From Planomicrobium sp. CPCC 101110 (GTDB taxonomy: Bacteria > Bacillota > Bacilli > Bacillales_A > Planococcaceae), in NCBI RefSeq assembly GCF_007859395.1, contig NZ_VOHD01000011.1, positions 62,001-126,000 of the forward strand: DNA of 64,000 nt, read 5' to 3'. The notes under the pieces were generated by a model. It searched no databases, was not told where the DNA came from, and saw only the letters and a program-made list of their open reading frames with translations. Shown here in pieces: positions 45,895-57,153 of this stretch (positions are counted from its first letter, which is position 1; each line of letters starts with the position of its first letter). The translations under genes and the position numbers were made by a program.

Positions 45895-47174
45895 AGCGGA
45901 CTCGTTTATCTTCAGGCATTTCCATTAGGCGGACAATTGCCGAAGGAAGCAGCCAGCAAGTCCAGGCTGTCAAAGAAATTATTGCGGCAGTCCGGTCGGA
46001 AGGGGACGCTGCGCTCCTTCGCTATACCGAAAAATGGGACGGCGCGAAACTGGATCGCTTGCGCGTTGCGCAGGAAGAAATCGCTGAAGCGGTAGAGCGT
46101 TTTGATTCCCAATTGCTGGCGGACTTGACGGAAGCGGCGGACAATATACGCCGTTATCATGAAAGCCAAAAACAGGAAGGCTATAAACTTGAAAAAAGCG
46201 ACGGCTCTTATGTGGCGCAGCGCGTCACGGCTATCGATTCAGCCGGCTTGTACGTGCCAGGGGGCACAGCCGCATATCCTTCATCGGTTTTGATGAATGT
46301 CATCCCGGCACAGGTGGCGGGGGTCGGGCGAATCGTGCTGATTTCACCGCCAGGAAAAGACGGCAGTTTATCAGACGGCGTATTGGCCGCGGCCCATATC
46401 TTGGGTATCGATGAAGTTTATAAATCAGGCGGGGCACAAGCCATTGCGGCTTTGGCGTATGGCACGGAATCCATTGCGCCTGTCGATAAAATAACAGGGC
46501 CGGGCAATATTTTTGTGGCGCTCGCGAAGCGTGAAGTGAACGGGGATGTCGCAATCGACATGATAGCCGGCCCGAGCGAGATTGCCATAATTGCCGATGA
46601 CACCGCTTTTCCGGATGAAGTTGCGGCAGACCTGCTGTCCCAGGCGGAACATGATCCGATGGCATGTGCGGTGCTGCTTACGGCAAGTGCAAGTTTAGCC
46701 GAAGCGGTATCGAGGGAAGTTCAAAAACAAGCAGAGGCTTTGCCAAGGCACGCCATTGCGCAACAAGCGGTCGAGGATCATGGCATGATTTACCTCGGCG
46801 ACACTCTTGAAGAAGTGATTGATGCGGCAAATGAGCTTGCGCCGGAGCATCTGGAAATCATGACGGAAGATCCTGAGGCGGTAGCGGAAAAAATTCGCCA
46901 CGCCGGCGCCATTTTTATCGGCCGTTTTTCCTCGGAGCCGGTCGGCGATTATTTTGCCGGCACCAATCATGTGCTGCCGACAAATAGCACTGCACGTTTT
47001 TCGAGCGCGTTATCGGTTTACGATTTTGTAAAACGGACAAGCATCATCCGTTACAGTGAACAGCAATGGCAGCAGAACAAAGATAAAATAGCCCGTCTGG
47101 CGCGGTTGGAAGGTTTGGAAGGCCATGCGCGCGCTGTCGAATCCAGGTCATGGGAAAAGGAGACTGAATCATGA
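45891..47174 (+). CDS. hisD: Histidinol dehydrogenase
   Basis: A 427-residue zinc enzyme that oxidises L-histidinol to L-histidine in the last two steps of the pathway. Signature stretches: [68 protein letters not shown] (zinc ligands), and [22 protein letters not shown] overlaps with hisG and hisB. Confidence 0.97.
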   Translation: MKRTRLSSGISIRRTIAEGSSQQVQAVKEIIAAVRSEGDAALLRYTEKWDGAKLDRLRVAQEEIAEAVERFDSQLLADLTEAADNIRRYHESQKQEGYKLEKSDGSYVAQRVTAIDSAGLYVPGGTAAYPSSVLMNVIPAQVAGVGRIVLISPPGKDGSLSDGVLAAAHILGIDEVYKSGGAQAIAALAYGTESIAPVDKITGPGNIFVALAKREVNGDVAIDMIAGPSEIAIIADDTAFPDEVAADLLSQAEHDPMACAVLLTASASLAEAVSREVQKQAEALPRHAIAQQAVEDHGMIYLGDTLEEVIDAANELAPEHLEIMTEDPEAVAEKIRHAGAIFIGRFSSEPVGDYFAGTNHVLPTNSTARFSSALSVYDFVKRTSIIRYSEQQWQQNKDKIARLARLEGLEGHARAVESRSWEKETES

Positions 47175-47758
47175 GAAAAGCCGAGTTGAAACGCGATACC
47201 AATGAAACGAAAATAGCCGTAGCCTTCGCGCTTGATGGTGAGGGAAAAGCTGATATTAATACAGGAGTGCCGTTCATGGACCACATGCTTGACTTGTTCA
47301 TCAAACACGGATTGTTTGATGGGGATATCAAGGCGGACGGGGATACGCATATCGATGACCACCACACAACAGAAGATATCGGCATTGTGCTGGGACAAGC
47401 GGTGAAAGAAGCGCTTGGCGACAAAAAAGGCATCCGCCGTTACGGCAACGCTTTCGTGCCGATGGATGATGCCCTGGCGCAAGTGGTCATCGACTGCTCA
47501 AACCGGCCGCATTTGGAATTCCGCGGAAATATCCCGAATGCCAAAGTGGGAACTTTCGACACGGAATTGGTTTACGAGTTTTTATGGAAATTCGCACTTG
47601 AATCGCGCATGAATGTCCACGTCATTATCCATTACGGCGAAAATACGCATCACATCATTGAAGCCGTATTCAAAGCGCTTGCCCGTGCACTGGATGAAGC
47701 GACAAGCATCGATCCGCGGGTGAAAGGCGTTCCATCGACAAAGGGGTTGTTGACATGA
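47171..47758 (+). CDS. hisB: Imidazoleglycerol-phosphate dehydratase
   Basis: A 195-residue monofunctional HisB (no phosphatase domain), sixth step of the pathway. Metal-binding repeats HMLDLFIKHG and DDHHTTEDIGIVLGQ, then RPHLEFRG and ESRMNVHVIIHYGENTHHIIEA, are typical of the manganese enzyme. Overlaps both neighbours by ATGA. Confidence 0.97.
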   Translation: MRKAELKRDTNETKIAVAFALDGEGKADINTGVPFMDHMLDLFIKHGLFDGDIKADGDTHIDDHHTTEDIGIVLGQAVKEALGDKKGIRRYGNAFVPMDDALAQVVIDCSNRPHLEFRGNIPNAKVGTFDTELVYEFLWKFALESRMNVHVIIHYGENTHHIIEAVFKALARALDEATSIDPRVKGVPSTKGLLT

Positions 47759-48408
47759 TCATCGGCATCATCGATTACGGTATGGGCAATTTGTTCAGTG
47801 TTGAACAAGCGTTGAAAAAACTGGAATGCACAGTTATCATGTCCGACGATCCCGAAATTCTGGAAGAAGCGGAAGCGATTCTGCTGCCGGGCGTCGGGGC
47901 ATTTCCGGATGCCATGGGATTGCTGGACCAAAAGGGCCTTTCTGCGTTTATCCAATCGCTGCCCCAAAAAAACATTCCTTTGCTCGGCATTTGCCTTGGG
48001 ATGCAATTGTTGTATGAAGATAGTACTGAAGGCAAGTTGACACAAGGGCTTGGCTTGTTGAAAGGCCATATCCGCCGTTTCGAAAAAGGGACGGACCGCA
48101 TTCCCCACATGGGATGGAACCGGCTGCATTTTCCGCGCATGCCTTATTGGCTGAAGGATATCCAAAGCGATACGCATGTCTACTTTGTCCATTCGTTCCT
48201 CGCAACGGATACGGTGCCGGAACAAGTGTGGGCAACTGCGGAATACAGCGGTGTCGAAGTGCCCGGTGTGGTCGGAACCGGCTTGATTACCGGCATGCAG
48301 TTCCATCCGGAAAAGTCGGGGGATTTTGGCCATTATTTATTGGAGCAGTGGATTGCAAACGTCAGGAGGAACCAAGATGAGCAAGTTTCAAATCTATCCC
48401 GCGATTGA
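47755..48408 (+). CDS. hisH: Imidazole glycerol phosphate synthase glutaminase subunit HisH
   Basis: A 217-residue class I glutamine amidotransferase. DYGMGNLFSVEQAL at the N-terminus, nucleophile Cys in LLGICLGMQLLYE, and the His/Glu pair in GMQFHPEKSG are intact. It feeds ammonia to HisF. The 3' end overlaps hisA by 32 bases. Confidence 0.96.
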   Translation: MIIGIIDYGMGNLFSVEQALKKLECTVIMSDDPEILEEAEAILLPGVGAFPDAMGLLDQKGLSAFIQSLPQKNIPLLGICLGMQLLYEDSTEGKLTQGLGLLKGHIRRFEKGTDRIPHMGWNRLHFPRMPYWLKDIQSDTHVYFVHSFLATDTVPEQVWATAEYSGVEVPGVVGTGLITGMQFHPEKSGDFGHYLLEQWIANVRRNQDEQVSNLSRD

Positions 48409-49105
48409 TCTGCGCGGTGGCAAGTGTGTACGGTTATTCCAAGGGGATTATGCGCAGGAAACGGTATACGGCGATTCACCGTATGAAATGGCGAAAAAAT
48501 TTGCTGATGCGGGGGCTGAATGGATCCATATGGTCGATCTGGATGGTGCAAAAGATGGAGTCCGCATAAATGACGGAGCAGTGATCCAGGCGGCTTCTTT
48601 GCCGGTCAACGTCCAAGTCGGCGGCGGCATTCGGACGCGTGAAGACATTGAGCATTATTTGGCGAACGGAATTAGCCGCGTTATTATCGGCAGCCTTGCC
48701 ATACGTGAACCGGAGCTTGTTGTAGCGTTTCTCCAGGAATTCGGGCCTGAAAAAATCGTCATCGGCATTGACGCCAAAAACGGCATGGCCGCAACAGAAG
48801 GCTGGATTGAGACATCCGGCCAGTCGGCAAGGGATGTCGCGAACTTCTTTACATCAAAAGGGGCCAAACATTTCATCTACACCGATATCGCGACGGATGG
48901 GACACTTGCTGGCCCGAACATCAAAGCGAATATCGATTTGGCTGATTCGGAAACAGCGGAAATTATTGTTTCAGGCGGGATTGGCTCTTTGGAAGATGTC
49001 CGCAACGTGAAAAAAGCGTCGGAAGAAAGCAATATTGCAGGCGTGATCATCGGAAAAGCCCTTTACGAAAACCGTTTTACCCTTGAGGAGGCGCTGTCAT
49101 GCTGA
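48377..49105 (+). CDS. hisA: ProFAR isomerase HisA
   Basis: A 242-residue TIM-barrel isomerase. [14 protein letters not shown] (catalytic Asp in the first strand), [26 protein letters not shown] (second catalytic Asp) and [10 protein letters not shown] phosphate-binding loops. ATG at 48377 follows AGGAGGAACCAAG; upstream frame lies inside hisH and lacks a ribosome site. Hence a 32-base overlap with hisH. Confidence 0.96.
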   Translation: MSKFQIYPAIDLRGGKCVRLFQGDYAQETVYGDSPYEMAKKFADAGAEWIHMVDLDGAKDGVRINDGAVIQAASLPVNVQVGGGIRTREDIEHYLANGISRVIIGSLAIREPELVVAFLQEFGPEKIVIGIDAKNGMAATEGWIETSGQSARDVANFFTSKGAKHFIYTDIATDGTLAGPNIKANIDLADSETAEIIVSGGIGSLEDVRNVKKASEESNIAGVIIGKALYENRFTLEEALSC

Positions 49106-49851
49106 CAAAAAGGATTATCCCATGTCTCGATGTAAAAGAAGGGCGTGTAGTGAAAGGCGTCAGTTTCGTATCGTTGCGCGATGCCGGAGACCCGGTCGAG
49201 CTTGCGCGTTTTTACGACAAACAAGGGGCTGACGAATTGGTCTTTTTGGATATTTCGGCATCCCATGAAGGAAAAGAAACAATGGTCGAAGTGGTCAAGA
49301 CGGTCGCGACCGAATTGTCCATTCCGTTCACGGTCGGCGGTGGAATCCGTACGCTTGAAGATATGAAGCGGATGCTGCGCGCAGGCGCCGACAAAGTTTC
49401 TTTGAATACGGCCGCTCTTGACCGGCCGGAGCTTATCAAAGAAGGCGCGGACTTTTTCGGGTCGCAGTGCATCGTTGTCGCGATAGATGCCAAACGCAAC
49501 GGCGGCAGCTGGGATGTTTATACGCACGGCGGCCGCAACAAAACCGAGTGGGATGCCGTCGAGTGGGCGAAGAAAAGTGTCGAGCTTGGGGCAGGGGAAC
49601 TGCTGGTGACAAGCATGGACAAAGACGGAGCCAAAAACGGTTTTGACCTGGAGCTGACAAAAGCGATCCGGGATGCTGTGGAAGTGCCGGTCATTGCGAG
49701 CGGCGGGGCAGGAGCGCGCGAGCATTTTGAAGAGGCCTTCAAAAAAGTCGATGTGGATGCGGCGCTTGCGGCGTCAATTTTTCATTATAAGGAAACGAGC
49801 ATTGCCGAAGTAAAAGATTATTTGCGGAAAGAAGGAGTGAATGTTCGATGA
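49099..49851 (+). CDS. hisF: Imidazole glycerol phosphate synthase cyclase subunit HisF
   Basis: A 250-residue TIM-barrel cyclase, partner of His[16 protein letters not shown] with Asp11, [38 protein letters not shown] with Asp130, and [12 protein letters not shown] are conserved. Overlaps hisA by seven and hisI by four bases. Confidence 0.97.
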   Translation: MLTKRIIPCLDVKEGRVVKGVSFVSLRDAGDPVELARFYDKQGADELVFLDISASHEGKETMVEVVKTVATELSIPFTVGGGIRTLEDMKRMLRAGADKVSLNTAALDRPELIKEGADFFGSQCIVVAIDAKRNGGSWDVYTHGGRNKTEWDAVEWAKKSVELGAGELLVTSMDKDGAKNGFDLELTKAIRDAVEVPVIASGGAGAREHFEEAFKKVDVDAALAASIFHYKETSIAEVKDYLRKEGVNVR

Positions 49852-50474
49852 CGGATGTGAAATTTGACCAAGACGGCCTAGTTCCGGTTATTATACAAGA
49901 TGCGAATTCGAAAGAAGTGCTGACACTGGCTTACGCCAACGAAGAAGCTCTTCAAAAAACGATGGAAACGAACGAAACATGGCTTTATTCAAGAAGCCGG
50001 AAGGAATTGTGGAACAAAGGCGCGACGAGCGGCAATACACAGCAAGTCACGGCGGTCCGCCTGGATTGCGACGGCGACTCCCTCATCTATGAAGTGATTC
50101 CGAACGGTCCGGCATGCCACACCGGTGAAAAAAGCTGCTTCCATGAAACGATTCATGGCACGGCCAATGAATCGGCAGCTGATATGTTCGGGCAATTGAC
50201 CGGCCTCATCCAAAAGCGGGAAGAGGAAATGCCCGAAGGGGCCTATACGACGTACTTGTTTACTGAAGGAGTCGACAAAATCTGCAAGAAAGTCGGCGAA
50301 GAAGCGTCGGAAGTGATCATTGCTGCGAAAAACCGGGATCCTCAAGAGCTGTCAATGGAAACGGCTGATTTGCTCTACCATGTCCTCGTTTTGCTGCAGG
50401 AGCAGAAAGTCAGCCTGGATCAAGTGATCGATGTTCTAAAAGAGCGCCATGCAACCAAAACTTCAAGTAAATAA
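49848..50474 (+). CDS. hisI: Bifunctional phosphoribosyl-AMP cyclohydrolase/phosphoribosyl-ATP pyrophosphatase
   Basis: A 208-residue HisIE fusion. The N-terminal cyclohydrolase has [18 protein letters not shown] and the zinc-binding [12 protein letters not shown] and [12 protein letters not shown]. The C-terminal MazG-like pyrophosphatase (from about residue 110) has [13 protein letters not shown] and [14 protein letters not shown] [13 protein letters not shown]. It performs steps two and three of the pathway. Last his gene; hisC is not in this operon. Confidence 0.96.
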   Translation: MTDVKFDQDGLVPVIIQDANSKEVLTLAYANEEALQKTMETNETWLYSRSRKELWNKGATSGNTQQVTAVRLDCDGDSLIYEVIPNGPACHTGEKSCFHETIHGTANESAADMFGQLTGLIQKREEEMPEGAYTTYLFTEGVDKICKKVGEEASEVIIAAKNRDPQELSMETADLLYHVLVLLQEQKVSLDQVIDVLKERHATKTSSK

Positions 50475-50556
50475 TAGGGGAATATGCTATAATAATAAGC
50501 ATATTTAAGTATAGGGACGAAGCTATTCGTTCCTTTTACTTTTTCGGAGGCATATT

Positions 50557-52083
50557 TTGGAGAATAAAAAGAAGAAAAACCAAGAGAATGTACTGTCATT
50601 CATTCCAACAGGAGAATACTATTACAAAAAAGCGCTCAAAGAGCTGCAGCGCGACCAGTTCCAAAAAGCCCATAAATATTTGCAGCGCGCTACCGAGCTA
50701 AGTCCCAAAGATCCGCTCATCCTGATGCACTACGGCATCGTCCTGATGGAAATGCAGGAGTTCGAACGGGCGATGGATGCTTTGCGGGAAGCCTACAGCA
50801 TCGACCCGGAGGAAACGGATATCCTTTTCTTCCTGGCGGAAGCGCATGCGCATATGGGTATGTTTTTGGAAGCCCGTAAATACGCGAAAAAGTATGTTGA
50901 ACAGGATATTCAAGGCGATTATGCTGCGGAAGCGATGGAAATCATCGACTTTGCGGAACAGGAAGACTGGCAGCTTTTCGATGACGAAGGAGAAGCCCAG
51001 GACAGCGAATATTTCTATCAGCAGGAAAAAGCGCGGCGCTGGATGGAACAAGGCAATTTTGCAGGAGCCATCCACCTGCTGGAGCAGCTGATCGAAGAAA
51101 AGCCTGATTTTTGGGGAGCACACAACAATTTGGCGCTCGCTTATTTCTATGTGGGCGAAGCAGAGATGGCAAAAGCTTTGCTTCATGATGTGCTAAGGAG
51201 GAATCCGGGCAACCTTCATGCGCTTTGCAATCTGGCGGTCTTCCATTATTACGAGAAAAACGATGAGCTGGAAGATATCCTGGAACTGCTGAAAAAAATA
51301 CAGCCGTATGTTTTTGAACATCGCTACAAATTAGGCGCCACGTTCGCATTGGTCGGGAAATACAAGGAAGCGTACCGTTGGCTGCGAAGTCTGCAAAAAC
51401 GCGGATTCGACGGGGACCCCGCTTTCTATTTCTGGCTGTCCCATGCTGCTTACCATGCAGGGCACGAAGATGTGGCAAGACAAGCATGGAAGCAATTGAC
51501 GAAGATGGATCCGGATAAAGAAGGCTATGAGCCATGGTCGGAAAACGCTGTGATGCCCCATGCTGACGCACTCGAACATGACCGTGACTATTTGGTGGAA
51601 AAACTGGATCATTCCCATAAGAGCGAGCGGTTATTCGGATTGTTTTTGCTTGGGAAGTCTTCCCACAAACAAGAAATTATCTCCCACCCAAAATGGCTGC
51701 AGTCAGACCAGCCGTCCCTTCTTGAAACATATTTGCTTGGCTATGCGCTCGGCCATCCGTTCAAAGAAGCGGTTCCCGAAGAACAGGCATTCATGCGCGC
51801 CATGAGGGCGACTGAAATCCTTTATGATAAAGAAGGAATGGTGACGCAGCAGGGATCTTATGCTTTTCAGATGTGGTTCATGATTTTCGATAAAGCATTT
51901 GACCGGCAGTACCAGTTCAAAAATCCGAATGCTTTGGCAGCAGCAGCGGACTATATGTTCAATTCGTCGCGCGACCAATCTGTTACAAAAAAAGTGATTG
52001 CGGAAACATACGGTATTTCTCCCGCCACGCTGACCAAATACGTCAACGAACTGATACAGTATTTGCCGATTTTTGAGTCGTAG
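50557..52083 (+). CDS. yvcD: TPR-repeat protein with C-terminal helix-turn-helix (YvcD-like)
   Basis: A 508-residue soluble tetratricopeptide protein. TPR-like units run at about residues 20-120 (YYKKALKELQRDQFQKAHKYLQRATELSP) and 150-300. An acidic linker (FDDEGEAQDSEYFYQQ) divides them. The C-terminus (TKKVIAETYGISPATLTKYVNELIQYL) looks like a helix-turn-helix, suggesting DNA binding, though function is unknown. Start is TTG at 50557 after CGGAGG. Located between hisI and trxB as yvcD of B. subtilis. Confidence 0.87.
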   Translation: MENKKKKNQENVLSFIPTGEYYYKKALKELQRDQFQKAHKYLQRATELSPKDPLILMHYGIVLMEMQEFERAMDALREAYSIDPEETDILFFLAEAHAHMGMFLEARKYAKKYVEQDIQGDYAAEAMEIIDFAEQEDWQLFDDEGEAQDSEYFYQQEKARRWMEQGNFAGAIHLLEQLIEEKPDFWGAHNNLALAYFYVGEAEMAKALLHDVLRRNPGNLHALCNLAVFHYYEKNDELEDILELLKKIQPYVFEHRYKLGATFALVGKYKEAYRWLRSLQKRGFDGDPAFYFWLSHAAYHAGHEDVARQAWKQLTKMDPDKEGYEPWSENAVMPHADALEHDRDYLVEKLDHSHKSERLFGLFLLGKSSHKQEIISHPKWLQSDQPSLLETYLLGYALGHPFKEAVPEEQAFMRAMRATEILYDKEGMVTQQGSYAFQMWFMIFDKAFDRQYQFKNPNALAAAADYMFNSSRDQSVTKKVIAETYGISPATLTKYVNELIQYLPIFES

Positions 52084-52092
52084 GCAAAAAAG

Positions 52093-52121
52093 TTGATGGG
52101 ATGGTTAGAATCTTATACGAT
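52093..52121 (+). promoter_or_regulatory. Candidate promoter of trxB
   Basis: TTGATG and TACGAT spaced by 17 bases, 29 bases before the trxB ATG. Confidence 0.5.
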
Positions 52122-52125
52122 TTAG

Positions 52126-53103
<978 letters not shown>

Positions 53104-53197
53104 TTTAATCCTTTCTTAATCCTTTTGTAACATGCTTGTCATGAGCATGGGGTAAAGTAAAAGAGTAAATTGACCCCCTTTTTATAAAACTTTGATT

Positions 53198-53235
53198 GGC
53201 CGTTTTCCGAGTTTCTCGGAGACCGGCCTTTTTTT
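53198..53235 (+). terminator. Terminator downstream of trxB
   Basis: Hairpin with outer arms GGCCG / CGGCC and inner arms TTCCGAG / CTCGGAG, followed by seven T. Confidence 0.85.
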
Positions 53236-53243
53236 GGGGTTTT

Positions 53244-53283
53244 GGCGCTTGTCGGAGCTCCATAGGCGTCTGTGCTTTTCTTT
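53244..53283. repeat. Truncated copy of the dispersed Bacillales-type repeat
   Basis: GCGCTTGTCGGAGCTCC followed by GGCGTCTGTGCTTTT aligns with the 3' end of the fuller element at 60686-60810 (GCACTTGTCGGAGCTGAGG, GACGCTTACGCTTTT). Only the 3' third is present, so it looks like a remnant. Confidence 0.5.
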
Positions 53284-53285
53284 TT

Positions 53286-53315
53286 TTGCATGGCACGCCC
53301 GGATAGGTGTATAAT
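53286..53315 (+). promoter_or_regulatory. Candidate promoter of the yvcI-rapZ-yvcK-whiA-crh operon
   Basis: TTGCAT and TATAAT spaced by 18 bases, 35 bases before the yvcI start. Confidence 0.6.
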
Positions 53316-53349
53316 GGAGAGAGTTTACAATAGATGTGGAGTGTCGAAT

Positions 53350-53838
53350 GTGCAGCGAATCGCGAATTTATTAGTTATCCAAAACGATCAAGTATTATTG
53401 CTTAAAAAACCGCGCCGTGATTGGTACGTGGCACCAGGCGGCAAGATGGAAGCCGGAGAATCGATATATGAGGCAGCCATAAGAGAATTCAAGGAAGAAA
53501 CAAATGCAACACCGATCGGAACGCATTTGAAAGGCATCTACACGATGGTGATTGAAGACGCTGGCGAAAAAGTGGATGAGTGGATGCTTTTTACTTTTGC
53601 TGCAAGAGGATTGACTGGAGTTCCGTTCGAAGAAACACGTGAAGGTTTGCTTGAATGGCATCCTGTGGAAAGTTTGGCGTTTTTGCCGATGGCAGAGGGA
53701 GACCGGACCAATCTGCAATTTGCCGCACATCAAAGAGGAATGCAATATGGGACGTTCCGCTACACATCTGATTTTGATCTGTTAGAAGAGAATATCCAAA
53801 TGTCGACGGAAGAGGTGGATTGCTATGATGGAAAATAA
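53350..53838 (+). CDS. yvcI: Nudix hydrolase YvcI
   Basis: A 162-residue Nudix enzyme. The Nudix box [21 protein letters not shown] fits G-x5-E-x7-REUxEE. It resembles 8-oxo-dGTP/nucleoside-triphosphate hydrolases; in vivo substrate unknown. The start is GTG at 53350, eight bases after TGGAG; the frame is open upstream but without ribosome site, and the chosen length equals that of B. subtilis YvcI. Overlaps rapZ by 14 bases. Confidence 0.92.
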   Translation: MQRIANLLVIQNDQVLLLKKPRRDWYVAPGGKMEAGESIYEAAIREFKEETNATPIGTHLKGIYTMVIEDAGEKVDEWMLFTFAARGLTGVPFEETREGLLEWHPVESLAFLPMAEGDRTNLQFAAHQRGMQYGTFRYTSDFDLLEENIQMSTEEVDCYDGK

Positions 53839-54712
53839 TAACAATGAAGAAACTGAACTGATTGTTATCACCGGTATGTCGGGAGCCGGCAAGACAGTTG
53901 CAATCCAGAGCTTCGAGGATCTAGGATTTTTCACCATAGACAATTTGCCTCCGGCTTTATTGCTGACGTTCATGCAATTGATGCGTGATTCCGGCAAGTC
54001 GATGAAACGGGTGGCAGCAGTCATGGATTTGCGCGGCGGCGACTTTTTCGACAATCTGGTCGATGCCATCGATGGCTTGTCGAAAGAGCCGAAAATTTCC
54101 ATCACGATTCTATTTCTTGATGCCGACAACCAGACGCTTGTCAGCCGTTACAAAGAGTCACGCCGTTCCCACCCGTTGTCTCCGGGCGGCCTCGTGCTTG
54201 GAGGGATTAAAAAAGAACGGGATATGCTGGAAGATCTGCAAGGAAGAGCGAAGTACATCTACAACACTTCCCAGATGACTCCACGGCAGTTGAAAGAAAA
54301 AATCATTTCGGATTTCTCGACGAAGTCCAGCAATGTTTTCACCGTCAACGTCGTCTCTTTCGGTTTCAAACACAGCATGCCGATTGATGCGGATCTTGTT
54401 TTCGATGTCCGCTTCTTGACGAATCCTTATTATGTAGAAGAATTGAATCCGCTATCCGGGCTGGATGAGCCTGTTTCCAGTTATGTGCTTGAAAAACCCG
54501 AAACACAGACCTTGGTCAGTAAACTGACGGATCTTTTCGAATTTATGATTCCGCTCTATAAAAATGAAGGAAAAGCGCAATTGGTCATCGCCTTTGGGTG
54601 CACAGGCGGACAACACCGCTCTGTTACATTAGCGGAATACTATGGAAAACTACTGTCCGAAAACTATAAAACCATCGTGACCCACAGGGACGTCAAACCA
54701 AGAAAGGGCTGA
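53825..54712 (+). CDS. rapZ: RNase adapter/nucleotide-binding protein RapZ (YvcJ)
   Basis: A 295-residue P-loop protein. Walker A GMSGAGKT (residues about 17-24), Walker B-like FLDADN, and the C-terminal [10 protein letters not shown] phosphosugar-binding stretch mark RapZ/YvcJ. In E. coli it binds GlcNAc6P-regulatory sRNAs; in Bacillus it affects competence and hydrolyses GTP. ATG codons at 53825 and 53828 are both possible after GAGGTGG. yvcK starts four bases after its stop. Confidence 0.95.
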   Translation: MMENNNNEETELIVITGMSGAGKTVAIQSFEDLGFFTIDNLPPALLLTFMQLMRDSGKSMKRVAAVMDLRGGDFFDNLVDAIDGLSKEPKISITILFLDADNQTLVSRYKESRRSHPLSPGGLVLGGIKKERDMLEDLQGRAKYIYNTSQMTPRQLKEKIISDFSTKSSNVFTVNVVSFGFKHSMPIDADLVFDVRFLTNPYYVEELNPLSGLDEPVSSYVLEKPETQTLVSKLTDLFEFMIPLYKNEGKAQLVIAFGCTGGQHRSVTLAEYYGKLLSENYKTIVTHRDVKPRKG

Positions 54713-54716
54713 GTGG

Positions 54717-55712
54717 ATGGAACAACATGTTCGCCGCAAGCGAATGGTGATTATTGGCGGAGGCACAGGACTTTCCACTCTCCTTCGGGGATTGAAAAAG
54801 TTTCCGCTTGATTTGACCGCTATTGTCACTGTAGCAGATGATGGCGGCAGTTCTGGGCGTTTAAGAGACGATTTGGATATTCCGCCTCCGGGAGATATAC
54901 GCAATGTCATGGCGGCGTTATCGGATGCGGAACCATTGGTAGCGGAAATGTTCCAACATCGGTTCAAAGGATCGTTGGATCTTGGCGGCCATTCGTTGGG
55001 CAATCTGATGCTGGCGGCTCTGACCGAAATTACCGGTGATTTTTCACTTGCTGTTCGGGAAATGAGCCGGGTTTTGAATGTCAATGGCACAATATTGCCG
55101 GCGGCCAACCAATTGGTGACCCTTTACGCTGAATTGGAAGATGGATCGATGGTCAAAGGGGAATCCAAAATACCGGCATACTTGCAGAAGATAAAGCGGG
55201 TTTATCTAGAGCCGCACGACGTTAAAACACTTCCGGATACCATTGCGGCTATCCGGAACGCGGATATTATTGTTATCGGGCCGGGATCTTTGTATACTAG
55301 CATCTTGCCGAATTTATTAGTAAAAGATATAAGAAATGCGGTGGTTGCATCAAATGCGAAGAAAATCTATATTTGCAATTTGATGACTCAAGCAGGCGAA
55401 ACTTATCGCTATACAGCAGCAGACCATGTACAAGCCCTCTATGACCACGTAGGAGAAGCTTTTTTAGACGCGATTTTGCTTGATAAAGTCGAAATTCCGC
55501 AAAATATTGCGGAGCGCTATAAAAAAGAGCGGGCGTGGCCTGTTGAATACGATGAAGAACGCCTGCGCCAACAGGGCCTTCACATCTTCAAAGAAGACAT
55601 TGCCAATATTTTAGGGGAAGCTGTCCGGCACGAACCATCCAAAGTGGCAGAATGGCTTTTTGAATATGCAGGAGGGCTCGCTAAGGAAGATTCAACACAG
55701 ATGTATTTCTAG
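54717..55712 (+). CDS. yvcK: YvcK/MgfK-like UDP-sugar-binding morphogenesis factor
   Basis: A 331-residue protein of the CofD/YvcK family. VIIGGGTGLSTLLRGLK at the N-terminus binds nucleotide-sugar; VADDGGSSGRLRDDL, PPPGDIRNVMAALS and GPGSLYTSILPNL are family-specific. It sets cell shape and peptidoglycan precursor flux during gluconeogenic growth. Overlapping/adjacent spacing with rapZ and whiA (24 bases) shows one operon. Confidence 0.94.
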   Translation: MEQHVRRKRMVIIGGGTGLSTLLRGLKKFPLDLTAIVTVADDGGSSGRLRDDLDIPPPGDIRNVMAALSDAEPLVAEMFQHRFKGSLDLGGHSLGNLMLAALTEITGDFSLAVREMSRVLNVNGTILPAANQLVTLYAELEDGSMVKGESKIPAYLQKIKRVYLEPHDVKTLPDTIAAIRNADIIVIGPGSLYTSILPNLLVKDIRNAVVASNAKKIYICNLMTQAGETYRYTAADHVQALYDHVGEAFLDAILLDKVEIPQNIAERYKKERAWPVEYDEERLRQQGLHIFKEDIANILGEAVRHEPSKVAEWLFEYAGGLAKEDSTQMYF

Positions 55713-55736
55713 TGTTTGAAAAGGGGGGAACATGTT

Positions 55737-56687
55737 TTGTCTTTCGCATCCGAAACAAAAAAAGAAATGACTCAAATCGAAGTGGATGATTGCTGTGGGA
55801 AAGCTGAACTATCGGCATTAATCCGCATGAATGGCACACTGTCATTTTCAAATCGGCAGCTGAGCCTAGATATACAGACCGAGAATGCTGCGATTGCAAG
55901 GCGGATTTATACGATGCTGAAGCGTTTTTACGCGGTTTATCCAGTAGAATTGCTGGTCCGGAAAAAAATGCGCTTAAAAAAGAACAATGTCTATATATGC
56001 CGCATACGGGAAGGCTCAAAGCATATATTGGAGGACTTGGCAATCTTGTCCGAAGGGTTTCAATTCCAGCATGAAATCGATAAAATGCTAGTTGAAAAAA
56101 ATTGCTGCAAGCGCGCTTACTTGCGCGGTGCTTTTCTGGCGGGCGGGTCCGTCAACAACCCGGAAACTTCGTCTTACCATTTGGAAATCTATTCACTTTA
56201 TAAAGACCATGCAGATTCTCTGGTTGAATTGATGAATAAGTTCCACTTGAACAGCAAAACTATTGAACGGAAAAAAGGGTTTGTTACTTATCTGAAAGAA
56301 GCTGAAAAAATATCCGATTTCTTCAGCATCACTGGGGCGCATTCCGCTTTGTTGAAATTTGAAGACGTCCGGATTATCCGGGATATGCGCAATAGCGTAA
56401 ACCGTTTGGTGAATTGCGAGACTGCCAATCTGAACAAAACCATTGATGCCGCTCTTCGGCAAGTGGAGAATATTCGTTTTATCGATAATGCAATTGGCAT
56501 CGACCAATTGCCGGAGCGGCTCCGGGAAATTGCACGGCTGCGCGTCGAATTTCAGGATATTACACTAAAAGAGCTTGGTGAAATGGTTTCTTCTGGAAAT
56601 GTCAGCAAGTCGGGCGTCAACCACCGCTTGCGGAAAATTGATGAAATCGCAGAATCGCTTCGCAAAGGAGAAATGATCGGCCGGTAA
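55737..56687 (+). CDS. whiA: DNA-binding protein WhiA
   Basis: A 316-residue WhiA, the same length as in B. subtilis. An N-terminal LAGLIDADG homing-endonuclease-like fold ([34 protein letters not shown]) without catalytic acidic residues is followed by a C-terminal helix-turn-helix ([27 protein letters not shown]). It influences division and chromosome segregation. The start is TTG at 55737 (TTG TCT TTC), ten bases after AAGGGGGG; an earlier TTG at 55716 has no ribosome site. Confidence 0.95.
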   Translation: MSFASETKKEMTQIEVDDCCGKAELSALIRMNGTLSFSNRQLSLDIQTENAAIARRIYTMLKRFYAVYPVELLVRKKMRLKKNNVYICRIREGSKHILEDLAILSEGFQFQHEIDKMLVEKNCCKRAYLRGAFLAGGSVNNPETSSYHLEIYSLYKDHADSLVELMNKFHLNSKTIERKKGFVTYLKEAEKISDFFSITGAHSALLKFEDVRIIRDMRNSVNRLVNCETANLNKTIDAALRQVENIRFIDNAIGIDQLPERLREIARLRVEFQDITLKELGEMVSSGNVSKSGVNHRLRKIDEIAESLRKGEMIGR

Positions 56688-56744
56688 AAAGCCGGCTGTT
56701 CTTTTATAGATGCAAGTTTAGTTGAGTTTTGGAGGAGGATCAGC

Positions 56745-57002
56745 ATGGTAGAAAAAGAAGTGAAAGTTTTACTGAATACCGGACTTCAAGCAAGGCAAGC
56801 GGCGTTGTTTGTCCAAGAAGCGAACCGGTTCAACTCCGATGTCTATCTGGAAAAAGACAATAAAAAAGTCAATGCTAAAAGCATTATGGGACTAATGAGC
56901 TTAGCTATAAGCAAAGGCACGACAATCAAAATTACCGCAGATGGTACAGACGAAGAAACGGCAGTGGACTCTCTGTCTGCAATGGTTGATAAGCAAGCGT
57001 AA
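56745..57002 (+). CDS. crh: HPr-like catabolite repression protein Crh
   Basis: An 85-residue HPr paralogue. HPr His15 is replaced by Gln15 (TGLQARQAALF), so it cannot carry PTS phosphate, whereas Ser46 (VNAKSIMGLMSL) is kept. That is the definition of Crh, which after Ser46 phosphorylation by HprK (40115-41041) acts as CcpA corepressor. Ribosome site GGAGGAGGATCAGC. Final gene of the yvcI operon; terminators follow on both sides of 57005-57150. Confidence 0.96.
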   Translation: MVEKEVKVLLNTGLQARQAALFVQEANRFNSDVYLEKDNKKVNAKSIMGLMSLAISKGTTIKITADGTDEETAVDSLSAMVDKQA

Positions 57003-57004
57003 AA

Positions 57005-57033
57005 CTCACGGTCATCGAGGCCGTGAATTTTTA
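57005..57033 (+). terminator. Terminator after crh
   Basis: Stem TCACGG / CCGTGA with a nine-base loop, then ATTTTTAT. Confidence 0.7.
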
Positions 57034-57112
57034 TAGGGCTGAAAATTTTTTCGCAGCCACAACTATTGGTTCCAAAAGCGCCAGCCGCATAAAAAAGCTT
57101 TCCCTGCCAAAT

Positions 57113-57149
57113 AAAAAAACTCCCCGTCTCCATGGCGGGGAGTTTTTTT
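57113..57149. terminator. Bidirectional terminator between crh and clpP
   Basis: Stem ACTCCCCG / CGGGGAGT, nine-base loop, flanked by A7 on the left and T7 on the right, so it works on both strands. Confidence 0.94.
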
Positions 57150-57153
57150 ATTA

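Noticed and set aside
50480..50510. Inverted repeat AATATGC/GCATATT after hisI as a terminator or operator
   Set aside because: Stem is only seven A/T-rich pairs, no T-run follows, and a TATAAT falls by chance in its loop.
53120..53150. CATGCT/AGCATG repeat after trxB as a regulatory site
   Set aside because: Short arms and no T-run or nearby promoter; likely chance.
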